Positions 44,241 to 51,159 of a stretch of DNA of 64,000 nt are shown here, one piece after another. Made by a program: the position numbers and the translations under genes. How positions within the stretch are numbered: the stretch's first letter is position 1; each line of letters opens with the position of its first letter. This DNA comes from Acidimicrobiales bacterium (GTDB lineage Bacteria > Actinomycetota > Acidimicrobiia > Acidimicrobiales > Aldehydirespiratoraceae), in contig JAWPML010000001.1 in the NCBI GenBank assembly GCA_033344915.1, positions 3,429,736 through 3,493,735 of the forward strand, written 5' to 3'. The notes under the pieces were generated by a model, which did no database searches, was not told the origin of the DNA, and saw only the letters and a list, made by a program, of their open reading frames with translations.

Positions 44241-44280
44241 ACTTGCACACTGTTCTAGTGTTACTTGCACAGTGTTCCAG
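44241..44280. promoter_or_regulatory. two 18-bp direct repeats, candidate TetR operator
   Basis: acttgcacactgttctag (44241-44258) and acttgcacagtgttccag (44263-44280) differ at two positions and lie exactly 22 bases apart, two helical turns. They are in the 148-base gap between the divergent amidohydrolase and TetR genes. On the minus strand the second repeat covers a possible -10 (aacact) that pairs with ttgacg at 44295-44300. Confidence 0.6.
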
Positions 44281-44339
44281 AACCCCTCCCCGAACGTCAA
44301 GCGCGTGATCCGATCCGCCGTCCGACCCGCCCCACAACG

Positions 44340-44978
44340 ATGAGCAAGGCCGTCACCAACACCGGCCGTCGGGCCGGGCTCGATCGAGACGACATGGTCG
44401 CCGCCGCGATCGCCCTCGTGGAAGCGGAGGGCGTGGACGCACTCACCATGCGCCGGCTCGCCGGTGCGCTGGGGGTCACCACCAACACCGTCTACTGGCA
44501 CGTCGGCAACCGCGACGAGCTGATCCTCGAGATCATCCGGGCCAACGCCGAGCGGGTCGCGGCCGTACCCATCGACGGCGCCACCCCGCGCGAGCGGGTG
44601 TTCTCCGCGGCCCGCCACCTGTGGGACATCGCCATGCAGAACCGCGCGGTCACCTCGCTCGCTCACCAGACCGGCAACGCGGCGGCCCAGGTCCACCCCG
44701 TCGAAGTGACCCTCGCCCGCGAGCTGGAGGCTGCCGGGCTGCGGGGCGACGACCTCGCCCGGGCCCAGCGGGCGATCCAGATCACCGTCGGCGGATTCCT
44801 CCTCAGCGCCCTGCGCCGCGACGCCGCCGAGACGGCCGCCACCCGACCCCGCGCCCAGATGCTCTCCACCGATGACGGACTCGAGCCGGAGACCGTCGAA
44901 GCGCTCGCCGCCCCGCCCGACTACGAAGCCGTCCTCGACGACACCCTCCGCACCATCATCGCCCGCCACGTCCCCTGA
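44340..44978 (+). CDS. TetR family transcriptional regulator
   Basis: The 212-residue protein has the TetR helix-turn-helix: AALALVEAEGVDALTMRRLAGALGVTTNTVYWHVGNRDELILEIIRANAE. The rest is the helical ligand-binding domain. I chose ATG 44340; a GTG upstream at 44265 lies inside the repeats. It is divergent from the amidohydrolase operon and probably controls it through the two direct repeats. Confidence 0.88.
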   Translation: MSKAVTNTGRRAGLDRDDMVAAAIALVEAEGVDALTMRRLAGALGVTTNTVYWHVGNRDELILEIIRANAERVAAVPIDGATPRERVFSAARHLWDIAMQNRAVTSLAHQTGNAAAQVHPVEVTLARELEAAGLRGDDLARAQRAIQITVGGFLLSALRRDAAETAATRPRAQMLSTDDGLEPETVEALAAPPDYEAVLDDTLRTIIARHVP

Positions 44979-45009
44979 CCGACGACGTGGGTTTCGACCC
45001 GCCAACACC

Positions 45010-45033
45010 CGACGTGGCACCATCGCCACGTCG
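45010..45033. terminator. hairpin between TetR and acetoacetate-decarboxylase-like genes
   Basis: The arms cgacgtggc and gccacgtcg (9 bp, perfect) with a 6-base loop lie in the 84-base gap. They could end the TetR transcript; the next gene has a good aaggag ribosome site at about 45050. Confidence 0.4.
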
Positions 45034-45062
45034 ACTCACCCCGACAACCAAGGAGTTCCATC

Positions 45063-45824
45063 GTGTCCGACGCACCCATGTCCCGACCCGGCGAGACCGC
45101 CGGCTGGCCCAAGCTCGTCGTGAAGTACTCGACCGACGCGGGAAACATCGCGCCACTGCTGCCTCCCGGGCTCCAGGCGGGTGAGCCGATCGTGACCGTC
45201 GGTGTCTACTGCGTCCCGATTCTCGGCGAACCGGAGTACGGCATCAGCGTCAAGGTCGAGGCGTCGTGGCAGGGCGTCGCCGGCCAGTACAACCTCGGCA
45301 TGGGCATCGACCAGGAAGCCGCGGTCCACATCAGCGCCGAACTCAACGGCCAGCCCAAGTTCCTCTGTGACATCGACTACTTCCGGCTCGGCGACCAGAT
45401 CGGCGCGCGGGCGACCCACCAGGGCTACACCTTCGTCGAGTACGAGGGCACCGTCACCGGCGAGGCGCCGATCGAGAACGAGCCGTTCACCGAGCACGAG
45501 TGGTGGACGAAGTACTCGCGGGCGATCGGTGGCGCGGAGAAGGAGTACGACTTCGCGCCCCACGTCGTCGACGTCGCCACCACGTTCCAGCAGGTCCACG
45601 CCGAGACGCTCGACGGTGAGCTGCTGCTGCGCGACAGCCCGTGGGATCCCGTCGCCCGCTACCTGCCGGTCGACGAGGTGGTCTCCGCCCAACTGGTCAC
45701 CCATCAGGCGACAGCCCGCAACATCACCAATGCCGGACCGCTCGATCCCGATGCCTTCTGGCCCCACGCCGACGTCATCGGCGGGAGCCGCTGGCCGGGC
45801 GACCGTGGTGGTCCCAAGCGGTAG
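45063..45824 (+). CDS. acetoacetate-decarboxylase family protein
   Basis: This 253-residue protein starts at GTG 45063 with aaggag seven bases before it. LVVKYSTDAGNIAPLLPPGLQAGEPIVTVGVYCVP and YGISVKVEASWQGVAGQYNLGMG fit the ADC-like cone fold. The conserved catalytic lysine could be in GQPKFLCDIDYF, but I cannot assign it with certainty. Members of this family decarboxylate beta-keto acids or perform aldol-type steps. The gene seems to be monocistronic. Confidence 0.75.
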   Translation: MSDAPMSRPGETAGWPKLVVKYSTDAGNIAPLLPPGLQAGEPIVTVGVYCVPILGEPEYGISVKVEASWQGVAGQYNLGMGIDQEAAVHISAELNGQPKFLCDIDYFRLGDQIGARATHQGYTFVEYEGTVTGEAPIENEPFTEHEWWTKYSRAIGGAEKEYDFAPHVVDVATTFQQVHAETLDGELLLRDSPWDPVARYLPVDEVVSAQLVTHQATARNITNAGPLDPDAFWPHADVIGGSRWPGDRGGPKR

Positions 45825-45885
45825 GGCTCCTCTCCGGGGAGAAGGGAGCCCTCACCTCACCGGAGGGGCTTCCGGTGAGGTGAGG
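45824..45885. terminator. twin hairpins after the acetoacetate-decarboxylase-like gene
   Basis: A 7-bp hairpin (gggctcc / ggagccc, 45824-45851) is followed by a perfect 15-bp hairpin with arms at 45850-45864 and 45871-45885 and a 6-base loop. The two overlap by two bases and so are partly exclusive. They lie between this gene and a small minus-strand frame. Confidence 0.65.
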
Positions 45886-46042
45886 TGGGGAGCGCCGTCC
45901 GCACGGAGTTCGAGATCCACCCGGTGTTCGACGATCGTCCGCCGGAACCGCTGTCTGACCGGAATCGGTCATCCCGCACTGCATCCGCCGCTCGTGTCGC
46001 CGCGGTGTCCTGGTCGTCGTCAGGGTGGAACTCGGAACTCAT
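45857..46042 (-). CDS. possible small protein, 61 aa
   Basis: The frame starts at ATG 46042 with a gggag ribosome site eight bases upstream and a ttgaca at 46059-46064. The peptide is polar and low in hydrophobic residues (MSSEFHPDDDQDTAATRAAD...), with no signal or membrane segment. Its last codons run through the 15-bp hairpin at 45850-45885. I do not recognise it. The good ribosome site argues for translation; the lower third-position GC argues against. The rest of 45886-46159 shows nothing else. Confidence 0.35.
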   Translation of the reverse strand: MSSEFHPDDDQDTAATRAADAVRDDRFRSDSGSGGRSSNTGWISNSVRTALPTSPHRKPLR

Positions 46043-46159
46043 AACGTCACTCCCAGGGTGTCAATCGGGGGTGTGACCGCGGCGCAAACCCAACTGGGCC
46101 GAACGACCCATGAGGTTGTGACGGTGGTCCGTATGGCCCACCGCGCTGCGTCGACGAAA

Positions 46160-46630
46160 TCAGTCCGCGAAGCCGTTCTTGGTGAGGTTCAGGCCTTCGA
46201 CCGACGCCCGGGGCCACATCTCCTCGTAGATCCGCCGGTACCCGGTTTCCGCGATGCGCCAGCCGTCGTCCGTCTTCACGTAGCGGTCGTGGTAGTGGGC
46301 GGCGCCGTTCAGGCTCAAACCGTGGTCGGTCATGATGACCTGGTCCTCGAGGCGCCAGATCCCCGATGCGGTGCCGTCCCCGTCGAGCGTGATCTCGGGA
46401 TGGTGCACCGAGTGGCTGGACAGGAACTCGGGCTTGTCCATCGACTCCTTCAGGAAGCCGATGATCGCCTCGACACCGTCGAAGCTGTAGTCACCGTCGC
46501 CGTAGCGGGCGATGGCATCGTCGGTGAGCACGCTGCGCATCTCGTCGAACTGATGCAGGTCGAGCAGCCGTTGGTACTTGTACTTCAGCTGCTTGATGAG
46601 CTCGATCTCGACCAGGTCCTCGGGAGTCAT
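46160..46630 (-). CDS. SnoaL-like (NTF2-fold) protein
   Basis: The protein has 156 residues from ATG 46630. A TTG at 46642 that overlaps the upstream stop is an alternative. It is a SnoaL-like (PF13577-type) cone: LVEIELIKQLKYKYQRLLDLHQFDEMRSVLTDDAIARYGDGDYSFDG, then HSVHHPEITLDGDGTASGIWRLEDQV and YHDRYVKTDDGWRIAETGYRRIYEE. Such folds act as cyclases, isomerases or dehydratases, or bind ligands. It follows the ABC exporter genes directly and is probably co-transcribed. Confidence 0.82.
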   Translation of the reverse strand: MTPEDLVEIELIKQLKYKYQRLLDLHQFDEMRSVLTDDAIARYGDGDYSFDGVEAIIGFLKESMDKPEFLSSHSVHHPEITLDGDGTASGIWRLEDQVIMTDHGLSLNGAAHYHDRYVKTDDGWRIAETGYRRIYEEMWPRASVEGLNLTKNGFAD

Positions 46631-46638
46631 CGCCCCAT

Positions 46639-48432
46639 TCAACTCGCTTCGCCGAGGCCGCGCACCCAGGCCTCGTAGAGCTCGGCGTAGTGGCCGCCGG
46701 ACGCCACGAGTTCGTCGTGCCCGCCGAGCTCGGCGAGCCGGCCATCGGCGATGACCGCCACCCGATCGCAGCGTTCGCTGGTCGACAGCCGGTGGGCGAT
46801 CGCGATCACGGTGCGGCCGTCCATCAGTGTCTCCATGGCCGTCTCGACCATCGCCTCGGTCCCGGGGTCGACGGAGGACGTGGCCTCGTCGAGGATCAGC
46901 ACCGCCGGGTCGGCGAGCGCGGCCCGGGCCAGTGACACCAGCTGCTTCTCGCCGGCCGACAGGCGGCTGCCCCGCTCCTGCACCTCGGTGGCGAGTCCCT
47001 CGGGCAACGTCTCGAACCGCGGCAGCACCCCGATGCGGTCGAGCGCATCGCGGACGTCGGCGTCGGTCGCCTCGGGGCGGGCGACGCGGATGTTGTCGGC
47101 CACCGTCCCGGAGAACAGATAGCCCTCCTGGGGCACGACGACGATCCCGTCACGCAACGAGCGGATCGAGGCGTCGCGCAGGTCGGTCTCACCGAGCCGG
47201 ATCGTGCCGGCGGTGGGGTCGTAGAAGCGGGCGATGAGCTTGGCGAGCGTCGACTTGCCCGCACCCGTCGGTCCGACGAAGGCCACCCGCTCCCCGGCCG
47301 CGATCTCCAGGTCGACGTCCGACAACACCGGGTCACCGTCGCCGTAGGCGAACGAGACGCCGGTGAGCGTGATCGGCACCCGGGGGTCGAGCTCGACCGC
47401 GTCGGGCCGTTCGTCGATGTCGACCGGTTCGTCGAGCAGTCCGTAGAGCTTGTTGAGCGACGCCGTGGCCGACTGCACCATGTTGAAGAGCTGGCTCAGC
47501 TGCTGGACCGGCTCGAACATCGTCGACAGCAGCAGGATGAAGGCGACCACGGTGCCCAACGTGAGCTGCTCGTCGCGCACCATCCAACCGCCGACACCGA
47601 GGGCGAGGGCGGTGGTGGCGACACCGGCGAACTCGACGATCGGCAGGTACCAGCACTGGATCTTCACCGACGCCATGTGGGTGCGGTAGAGGTCCTGGTT
47701 GGCGACGGAGAACTTGTCGGACTCGACCTCCTCGCGGGCGAACGCCTGCACGACCCGCACACCACTGATCCCCTCCTGGAGCCCGGAGAGCGTGTCGGCG
47801 ATGCGGTCCCGAACGAGCAGATAGGCCCGGTTGGAGTCGCGCTGGAACTTCACGCTCGCCAGCCCGACGATCGGCATCGAGACGAGGCAGAGCAGCATCA
47901 GCTGCCACGACAGCAGCGTGAGCAGCACGGCGCTGCCCACCAGCAGGAACGCCGCACTGGTGAACATGATCAGACCGAACTGGACGAGCTCCTGGAGCGA
48001 GTCGACGTCGGACGTCATCCGGCTCACGAGCACGCCGGCCTTCTCCCGGTCGTAGAACGCCATCGACTGGTGCAGGAGGCGGGCGAAGACCCGGTTGCGC
48101 ATGTCGCGCAGGAAGTGTTCGCCCACGCGGGCGAGCAGGATGATCGCGAAGCGGAAGCACACATAGCTCAGCAGGGCGACGCCGACATAGAGACCGATCG
48201 CCAGGTTCAGCTGGGAAACGTCCTTCTTGGCGATGCCCTCGTCGATACCGCGGCGCACGAGCAGGGGGCCGGCCAGCAGCGTGAGGGTCCAGCCGAGGAG
48301 CAGGGCGACCGCGCCCGCCCCGCCCCGCCGGTAGGGGCGGGCGTAGGAGGCGGTTCGCCGGAGGACGGCGCCGGTACCGGCCACGCCGAGCTTGTCGTCG
48401 GCGGAGGTCCCGTGGCCCATCGACCACCCCAT
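46639..48432 (-). CDS. ABC exporter subunit, canonical Walker B
   Basis: This 597-residue half-transporter has six membrane helices (about 25-330) and an ATPase domain (340-597). The Walker A GPTGAGKST is at about 387, the signature is the altered LSAGEKQ near 491 and the Walker B is VLILDEATSSVD near 511. It begins at ATG 48432 in a TGATG overlap with its partner. The catalytic Glu is present but the signature is degenerate, the mirror image of the partner. The two therefore form a heterodimer with one active ATP site. It probably exports a lipid, peptide or drug. Confidence 0.9.
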   Translation of the reverse strand: MGWSMGHGTSADDKLGVAGTGAVLRRTASYARPYRRGGAGAVALLLGWTLTLLAGPLLVRRGIDEGIAKKDVSQLNLAIGLYVGVALLSYVCFRFAIILLARVGEHFLRDMRNRVFARLLHQSMAFYDREKAGVLVSRMTSDVDSLQELVQFGLIMFTSAAFLLVGSAVLLTLLSWQLMLLCLVSMPIVGLASVKFQRDSNRAYLLVRDRIADTLSGLQEGISGVRVVQAFAREEVESDKFSVANQDLYRTHMASVKIQCWYLPIVEFAGVATTALALGVGGWMVRDEQLTLGTVVAFILLLSTMFEPVQQLSQLFNMVQSATASLNKLYGLLDEPVDIDERPDAVELDPRVPITLTGVSFAYGDGDPVLSDVDLEIAAGERVAFVGPTGAGKSTLAKLIARFYDPTAGTIRLGETDLRDASIRSLRDGIVVVPQEGYLFSGTVADNIRVARPEATDADVRDALDRIGVLPRFETLPEGLATEVQERGSRLSAGEKQLVSLARAALADPAVLILDEATSSVDPGTEAMVETAMETLMDGRTVIAIAHRLSTSERCDRVAVIADGRLAELGGHDELVASGGHYAELYEAWVRGLGEAS

Positions 48433-50258
48433 CAGCCGGTCTCCTCGTCGCGATCGGCAGCGAGCACCTCGCGGTAGCGCTCGCTCGAGGCGAGGAGCTC
48501 GTCGTGCGTACCGCTGGCGACGATGCGCCCCTCGTCGAGCAGCACCACCCGGTCGGCGAGCGCGATCGTCGCTGGCCGATGGGCGATGACGATCGTCGTC
48601 CGCCGCTCCATCACCTCGCCGAGCGCGTCGCGGATCTCGTGTTCCTTGGTGGGGTCCACGGCGCTGGTGGCGTCGTCGAGGATCAGCACCCGGGGGTCCG
48701 CCAGGATCGCGCGGGCGATTGCGATGCGTTGCCGCTGTCCGCCGGAGAGCGAGTAGCCCCGCTCCCCGATCTCGGTGTCGTAGCCCTCCGGGAGCTCACG
48801 GATGAACTCGTCGGCCCCGGCGAGCACGGCCGCCCGGACGACCGTCTCGTGGTCGGCCTCGGGGTCGGCGAAGGCGATGTTGTCGCGGATCGACGACGAG
48901 AACAGGAAGGTCTCCTCGAACACGATGCCGACGGCCTTGCGCAGCTCCTGGCGGCGGATGTCACGCACGTCGATGCCGTCGAGCAGCACCGTGCCACCGT
49001 CGACCTCGTAGAACCGGGGCAGCAGTCGGGCGATGGTCGACTTGCCCGAGCCGGTGGATCCGACCAGGGCGACCGATTCGCCTGGTTCGATCGTGAGCGA
49101 GAGTCCCCGCAGTACCCCGGCACCGGTGTTCTCGTGGTAGTCGAAGTCGACGTCGCGGAACTCGACCCGGCCGAGGTCCTCACCCGTCGGCAGCGCGACG
49201 GGCGCGTCGACGTCGACGATCTGGGGCGCGGTACCGAGCACCTCGCTGATCCGGACACCCGCGGCGGCGGCTCGCTGTCCGTTCGCGACGATCATCCCCA
49301 GCATGCGCAGCGGCTGCACGAGCATGATCACGTAGATGTTGAAGCTGACCAGTTCGCCGACGGTCATCTGCCCGTCGAGCACCAGGTGACCGCCGTAGCC
49401 GAGCACGGTGATCAGGCCGATGTTGGGGAGGAGCTCCATCCCGGGCAGGTACCGGGCCCGGATGGTCGAGGACCAGATGCCGGCGTCGAAGACGTCGTCG
49501 GCTTCAGCCGAGAGCTTCTCGGCCTGGACCGGTTCGGATCCGAACCCTTTCACGACGCGCACACCGGAAACCGACTCCTCGACGACCGCGGCGAGTTGGG
49601 CGGACTCCTGTTGGACGCGCAGCACCGCCGGGTTGAGCTCCTGGGCGAACCGCTTGCCGAGCACGTTGACGAGCGGCAACGACACCAGGGCGAGCAGCGC
49701 CAGCAGGGGCTGGAGGATCAGCATGATCACGGTGACCGACGCGACGATCAGGAAGTTCGCGAACGTGAGCGGGACCAGCACGATGAAGTTCTGGAAGTGC
49801 TGGAGATCGGTGTTGCCCCGGCTCATCAGCTCGCCCGTGGCGTTGGCGTCGTGGAACGAGAAGTGGAGACGCTGGATGTGGGCGAAGATCCGGTCGCGGA
49901 GCCGGGCCTCGATGATCCGGGCGTTGCGGAACGCGATGTAGCGGCGGACACCGAGGAAGACCGCGGAGACGAGGCCGGCGCCGGTGATCGCGAGTGACCA
50001 CGGCAACAGGGAACCCCCGTCGCGAACCCCTCGGTCCAGTCCGAGCTGCACGAGGAGGGGGACGGCCACCCGACCGGCCGTCCACAACAATCCGGCGACC
50101 ATGCCGAAGGCGATCCAACGCGATTCCTCCCGGGCGGTGGATCCGATGAGCGCCCAGCCGGCGCGGCTCGATGAGTCGGTGGTGTCGCCGGTCGAGCGCA
50201 GTCGGTCGCCCGTCCCCTCCGGCGCGGTGGCAGTCAGCTCGAATCCCTCCCCACCCAC
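48432..50258 (-). CDS. ABC exporter subunit, Walker B with Asp replacing Glu
   Basis: This 608-residue half-transporter has six helices and a C-terminal ATPase domain. The Walker A GSTGSGKST is at about 399, the signature LSGGQRQ is canonical, but the Walker B is VLILDDATSAVD, with Asp in place of the catalytic Glu. It pairs with the downstream subunit as a heterodimer. The only reasonable start is GTG 50258, which begins two bases from the end of the hairpin at 50260. The first 40 residues are polar and poorly conserved. Confidence 0.88.
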   Translation of the reverse strand: MGGEGFELTATAPEGTGDRLRSTGDTTDSSSRAGWALIGSTAREESRWIAFGMVAGLLWTAGRVAVPLLVQLGLDRGVRDGGSLLPWSLAITGAGLVSAVFLGVRRYIAFRNARIIEARLRDRIFAHIQRLHFSFHDANATGELMSRGNTDLQHFQNFIVLVPLTFANFLIVASVTVIMLILQPLLALLALVSLPLVNVLGKRFAQELNPAVLRVQQESAQLAAVVEESVSGVRVVKGFGSEPVQAEKLSAEADDVFDAGIWSSTIRARYLPGMELLPNIGLITVLGYGGHLVLDGQMTVGELVSFNIYVIMLVQPLRMLGMIVANGQRAAAAGVRISEVLGTAPQIVDVDAPVALPTGEDLGRVEFRDVDFDYHENTGAGVLRGLSLTIEPGESVALVGSTGSGKSTIARLLPRFYEVDGGTVLLDGIDVRDIRRQELRKAVGIVFEETFLFSSSIRDNIAFADPEADHETVVRAAVLAGADEFIRELPEGYDTEIGERGYSLSGGQRQRIAIARAILADPRVLILDDATSAVDPTKEHEIRDALGEVMERRTTIVIAHRPATIALADRVVLLDEGRIVASGTHDELLASSERYREVLAADRDEETG

Positions 50259-50259
50259 C

Positions 50260-50293
50260 AGAATGGACAGGGGGTCAGACCCCTGTCCATTCT
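50260..50293. terminator. hairpin between glutathione peroxidase and ABC genes
   Basis: The inverted repeat agaatggacaggggg...cccctgtccattct has a tca-type loop and lies between the stop at 50305 and the GTG at 50258. Its centre, ggggtcagacccc, recurs inverted at 59429-59441. It may end the peroxidase transcript. Confidence 0.6.
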
Positions 50294-50304
50294 CGGAGGT
50301 GTCG

Positions 50305-50781
50305 TCAGCCCAACAGTGCCGGGATCTGTTCGGCGATCTCCTCGGGGGTCACCATCGGCGAGAAGCGGGCGACCACGTCGCCGTCCGAGTTCACGAGGAA
50401 CTTCTCGAAGTTCCAGGTGATGTCGGGGGTCTCTCCCTCGCCGGGCTGCTCCTCCTTGAGCCACTTGTAGAGGTCGGCGGCACCGTCGCCGTTGACCTCG
50501 ATCTTGGCGAACAGCGGGAAGTCGATGTCGTAGTTCTCGCTGGTGAACGCCCGGATCTCCTCGGCCGAGCCGGGCTCCTGGGCGCCGAACTGGTTGCACG
50601 GGAAGCCGAGCACCGAGACGCCGTTGTCGTCATGATGAAGCGTACGCAGACCTGCGTACTGAGGCGTGAGGCCTCAAGCGGAGGCGACGTTGACGATGAG
50701 GCAGGCGCCGTCGGCGAAATCGCTGAACGACACCTGATCACCCTCGAGCGACGCCATTTCGAACTCGTGGAACCGAGCCAT
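50305..50781 (-). CDS. selenocysteine-containing glutathione peroxidase (in-frame UGA)
   Basis: The gene starts at ATG 50781, with aaggag five bases upstream. The frame runs through a TGA (50676-50674, codon 36) and continues to a stop at 50305, giving 158 residues. On both sides the match to glutathione peroxidases is unbroken: ACLIVNVASA-U-GLTPQYAGLRTL, then VLGFPCNQFGAQEPGSAEE and ITWNFEKFLVN. The UGA stands exactly where the catalytic Sec or Cys lies. The tetrad partners Gln68, Trp123 and Asn124 are intact. A SECIS-like hairpin follows (50642-50659). The enzyme reduces peroxides with a thiol donor in the cytoplasm. A reader that stops at TGA would split it into two pieces. Confidence 0.9.
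50642..50676 (-). promoter_or_regulatory. bacterial SECIS-like element for UGA recoding
   Basis: On the coding strand the UGA begins a small stem (tgaggc / gcctca, loop ctcac). It is followed at once by the stem gtacgca / tgcgtac closed by the tetraloop GGTC (50642-50659). The apical part gcaGGTCtgc is the same as in the E. coli fdhF SECIS. The loop starts 21 bases after the UGA, within the bacterial range. Confidence 0.8.
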
Positions 50782-50853
50782 GGGTCTCCTTGTCAGGCTC
50801 CGGGACCGTCCCGGCGAGCCGACTGTACCGTCCCGACTCCCGCCATCCGCGTT

Positions 50854-50882
50854 GAGTTGTGGTCGTGTGGCAACCACAACTC
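50854..50882 (-). terminator. hairpin after the molybdenum hydroxylase operon
   Basis: The arms gagttgtggt and accacaactc are perfect over 10 bp with a 9-base loop. The hairpin lies between the end of the MoaD-like gene (50895) and the peroxidase start (50781), so it fits a terminator. Confidence 0.6.
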
Positions 50883-50894
50883 GGTTAAGAACGA

Positions 50895-51143
50895 CTAGCC
50901 GCCGGTGATGGGGATCAGGAAGTGGACGTCGGCGTCGGGGGGGACGGGGGCGAAGAAGGTGCCGCGAGGCTGGAGCTCGCCGTTGACCGCGAAGGACGAA
51001 CCCTCGCGCAGGAGAGGGCCGAGACCGGGGTGGGCGGCCTCGAGCGCGTCGATCACCTGACTGATGGTGGCGCCGTCCACATCCAGGACCTTCTCGCCGT
51101 CGGTGAAACGGGTGTGGCTGTCCTGGAGATGAACGGTTGCCAT
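50895..51143 (-). CDS. MoaD/ThiS-like sulfur carrier protein
   Basis: This 82-residue ubiquitin-fold protein ends in HFLIPITGG, the double glycine needed for adenylation and thiocarboxylation. FAVNGELQPRGTFFAPV is also typical of MoaD-like carriers. It follows the three molybdenum-hydroxylase genes by 16 bases and probably supplies sulfur for the molybdopterin or for the enzyme's sulfido ligand. A ThiS-like role is less likely in this context. Confidence 0.85.
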   Translation of the reverse strand: MATVHLQDSHTRFTDGEKVLDVDGATISQVIDALEAAHPGLGPLLREGSSFAVNGELQPRGTFFAPVPPDADVHFLIPITGG

Positions 51144-51159
51144 CGGATCGGGCCGGGCG

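Noticed and set aside
42477-45029. An 850-codon minus-strand frame spanning the amidohydrolase, the operator and the TetR gene
   Set aside because: It crosses a divergent promoter region and is out of frame with both recognised proteins.
50674-50676. The TGA in the glutathione peroxidase as a disabling nonsense mutation
   Set aside because: The frame continues with full conservation, the codon is the one that should be Sec or Cys, and a SECIS-like stem with unusual codon use follows.
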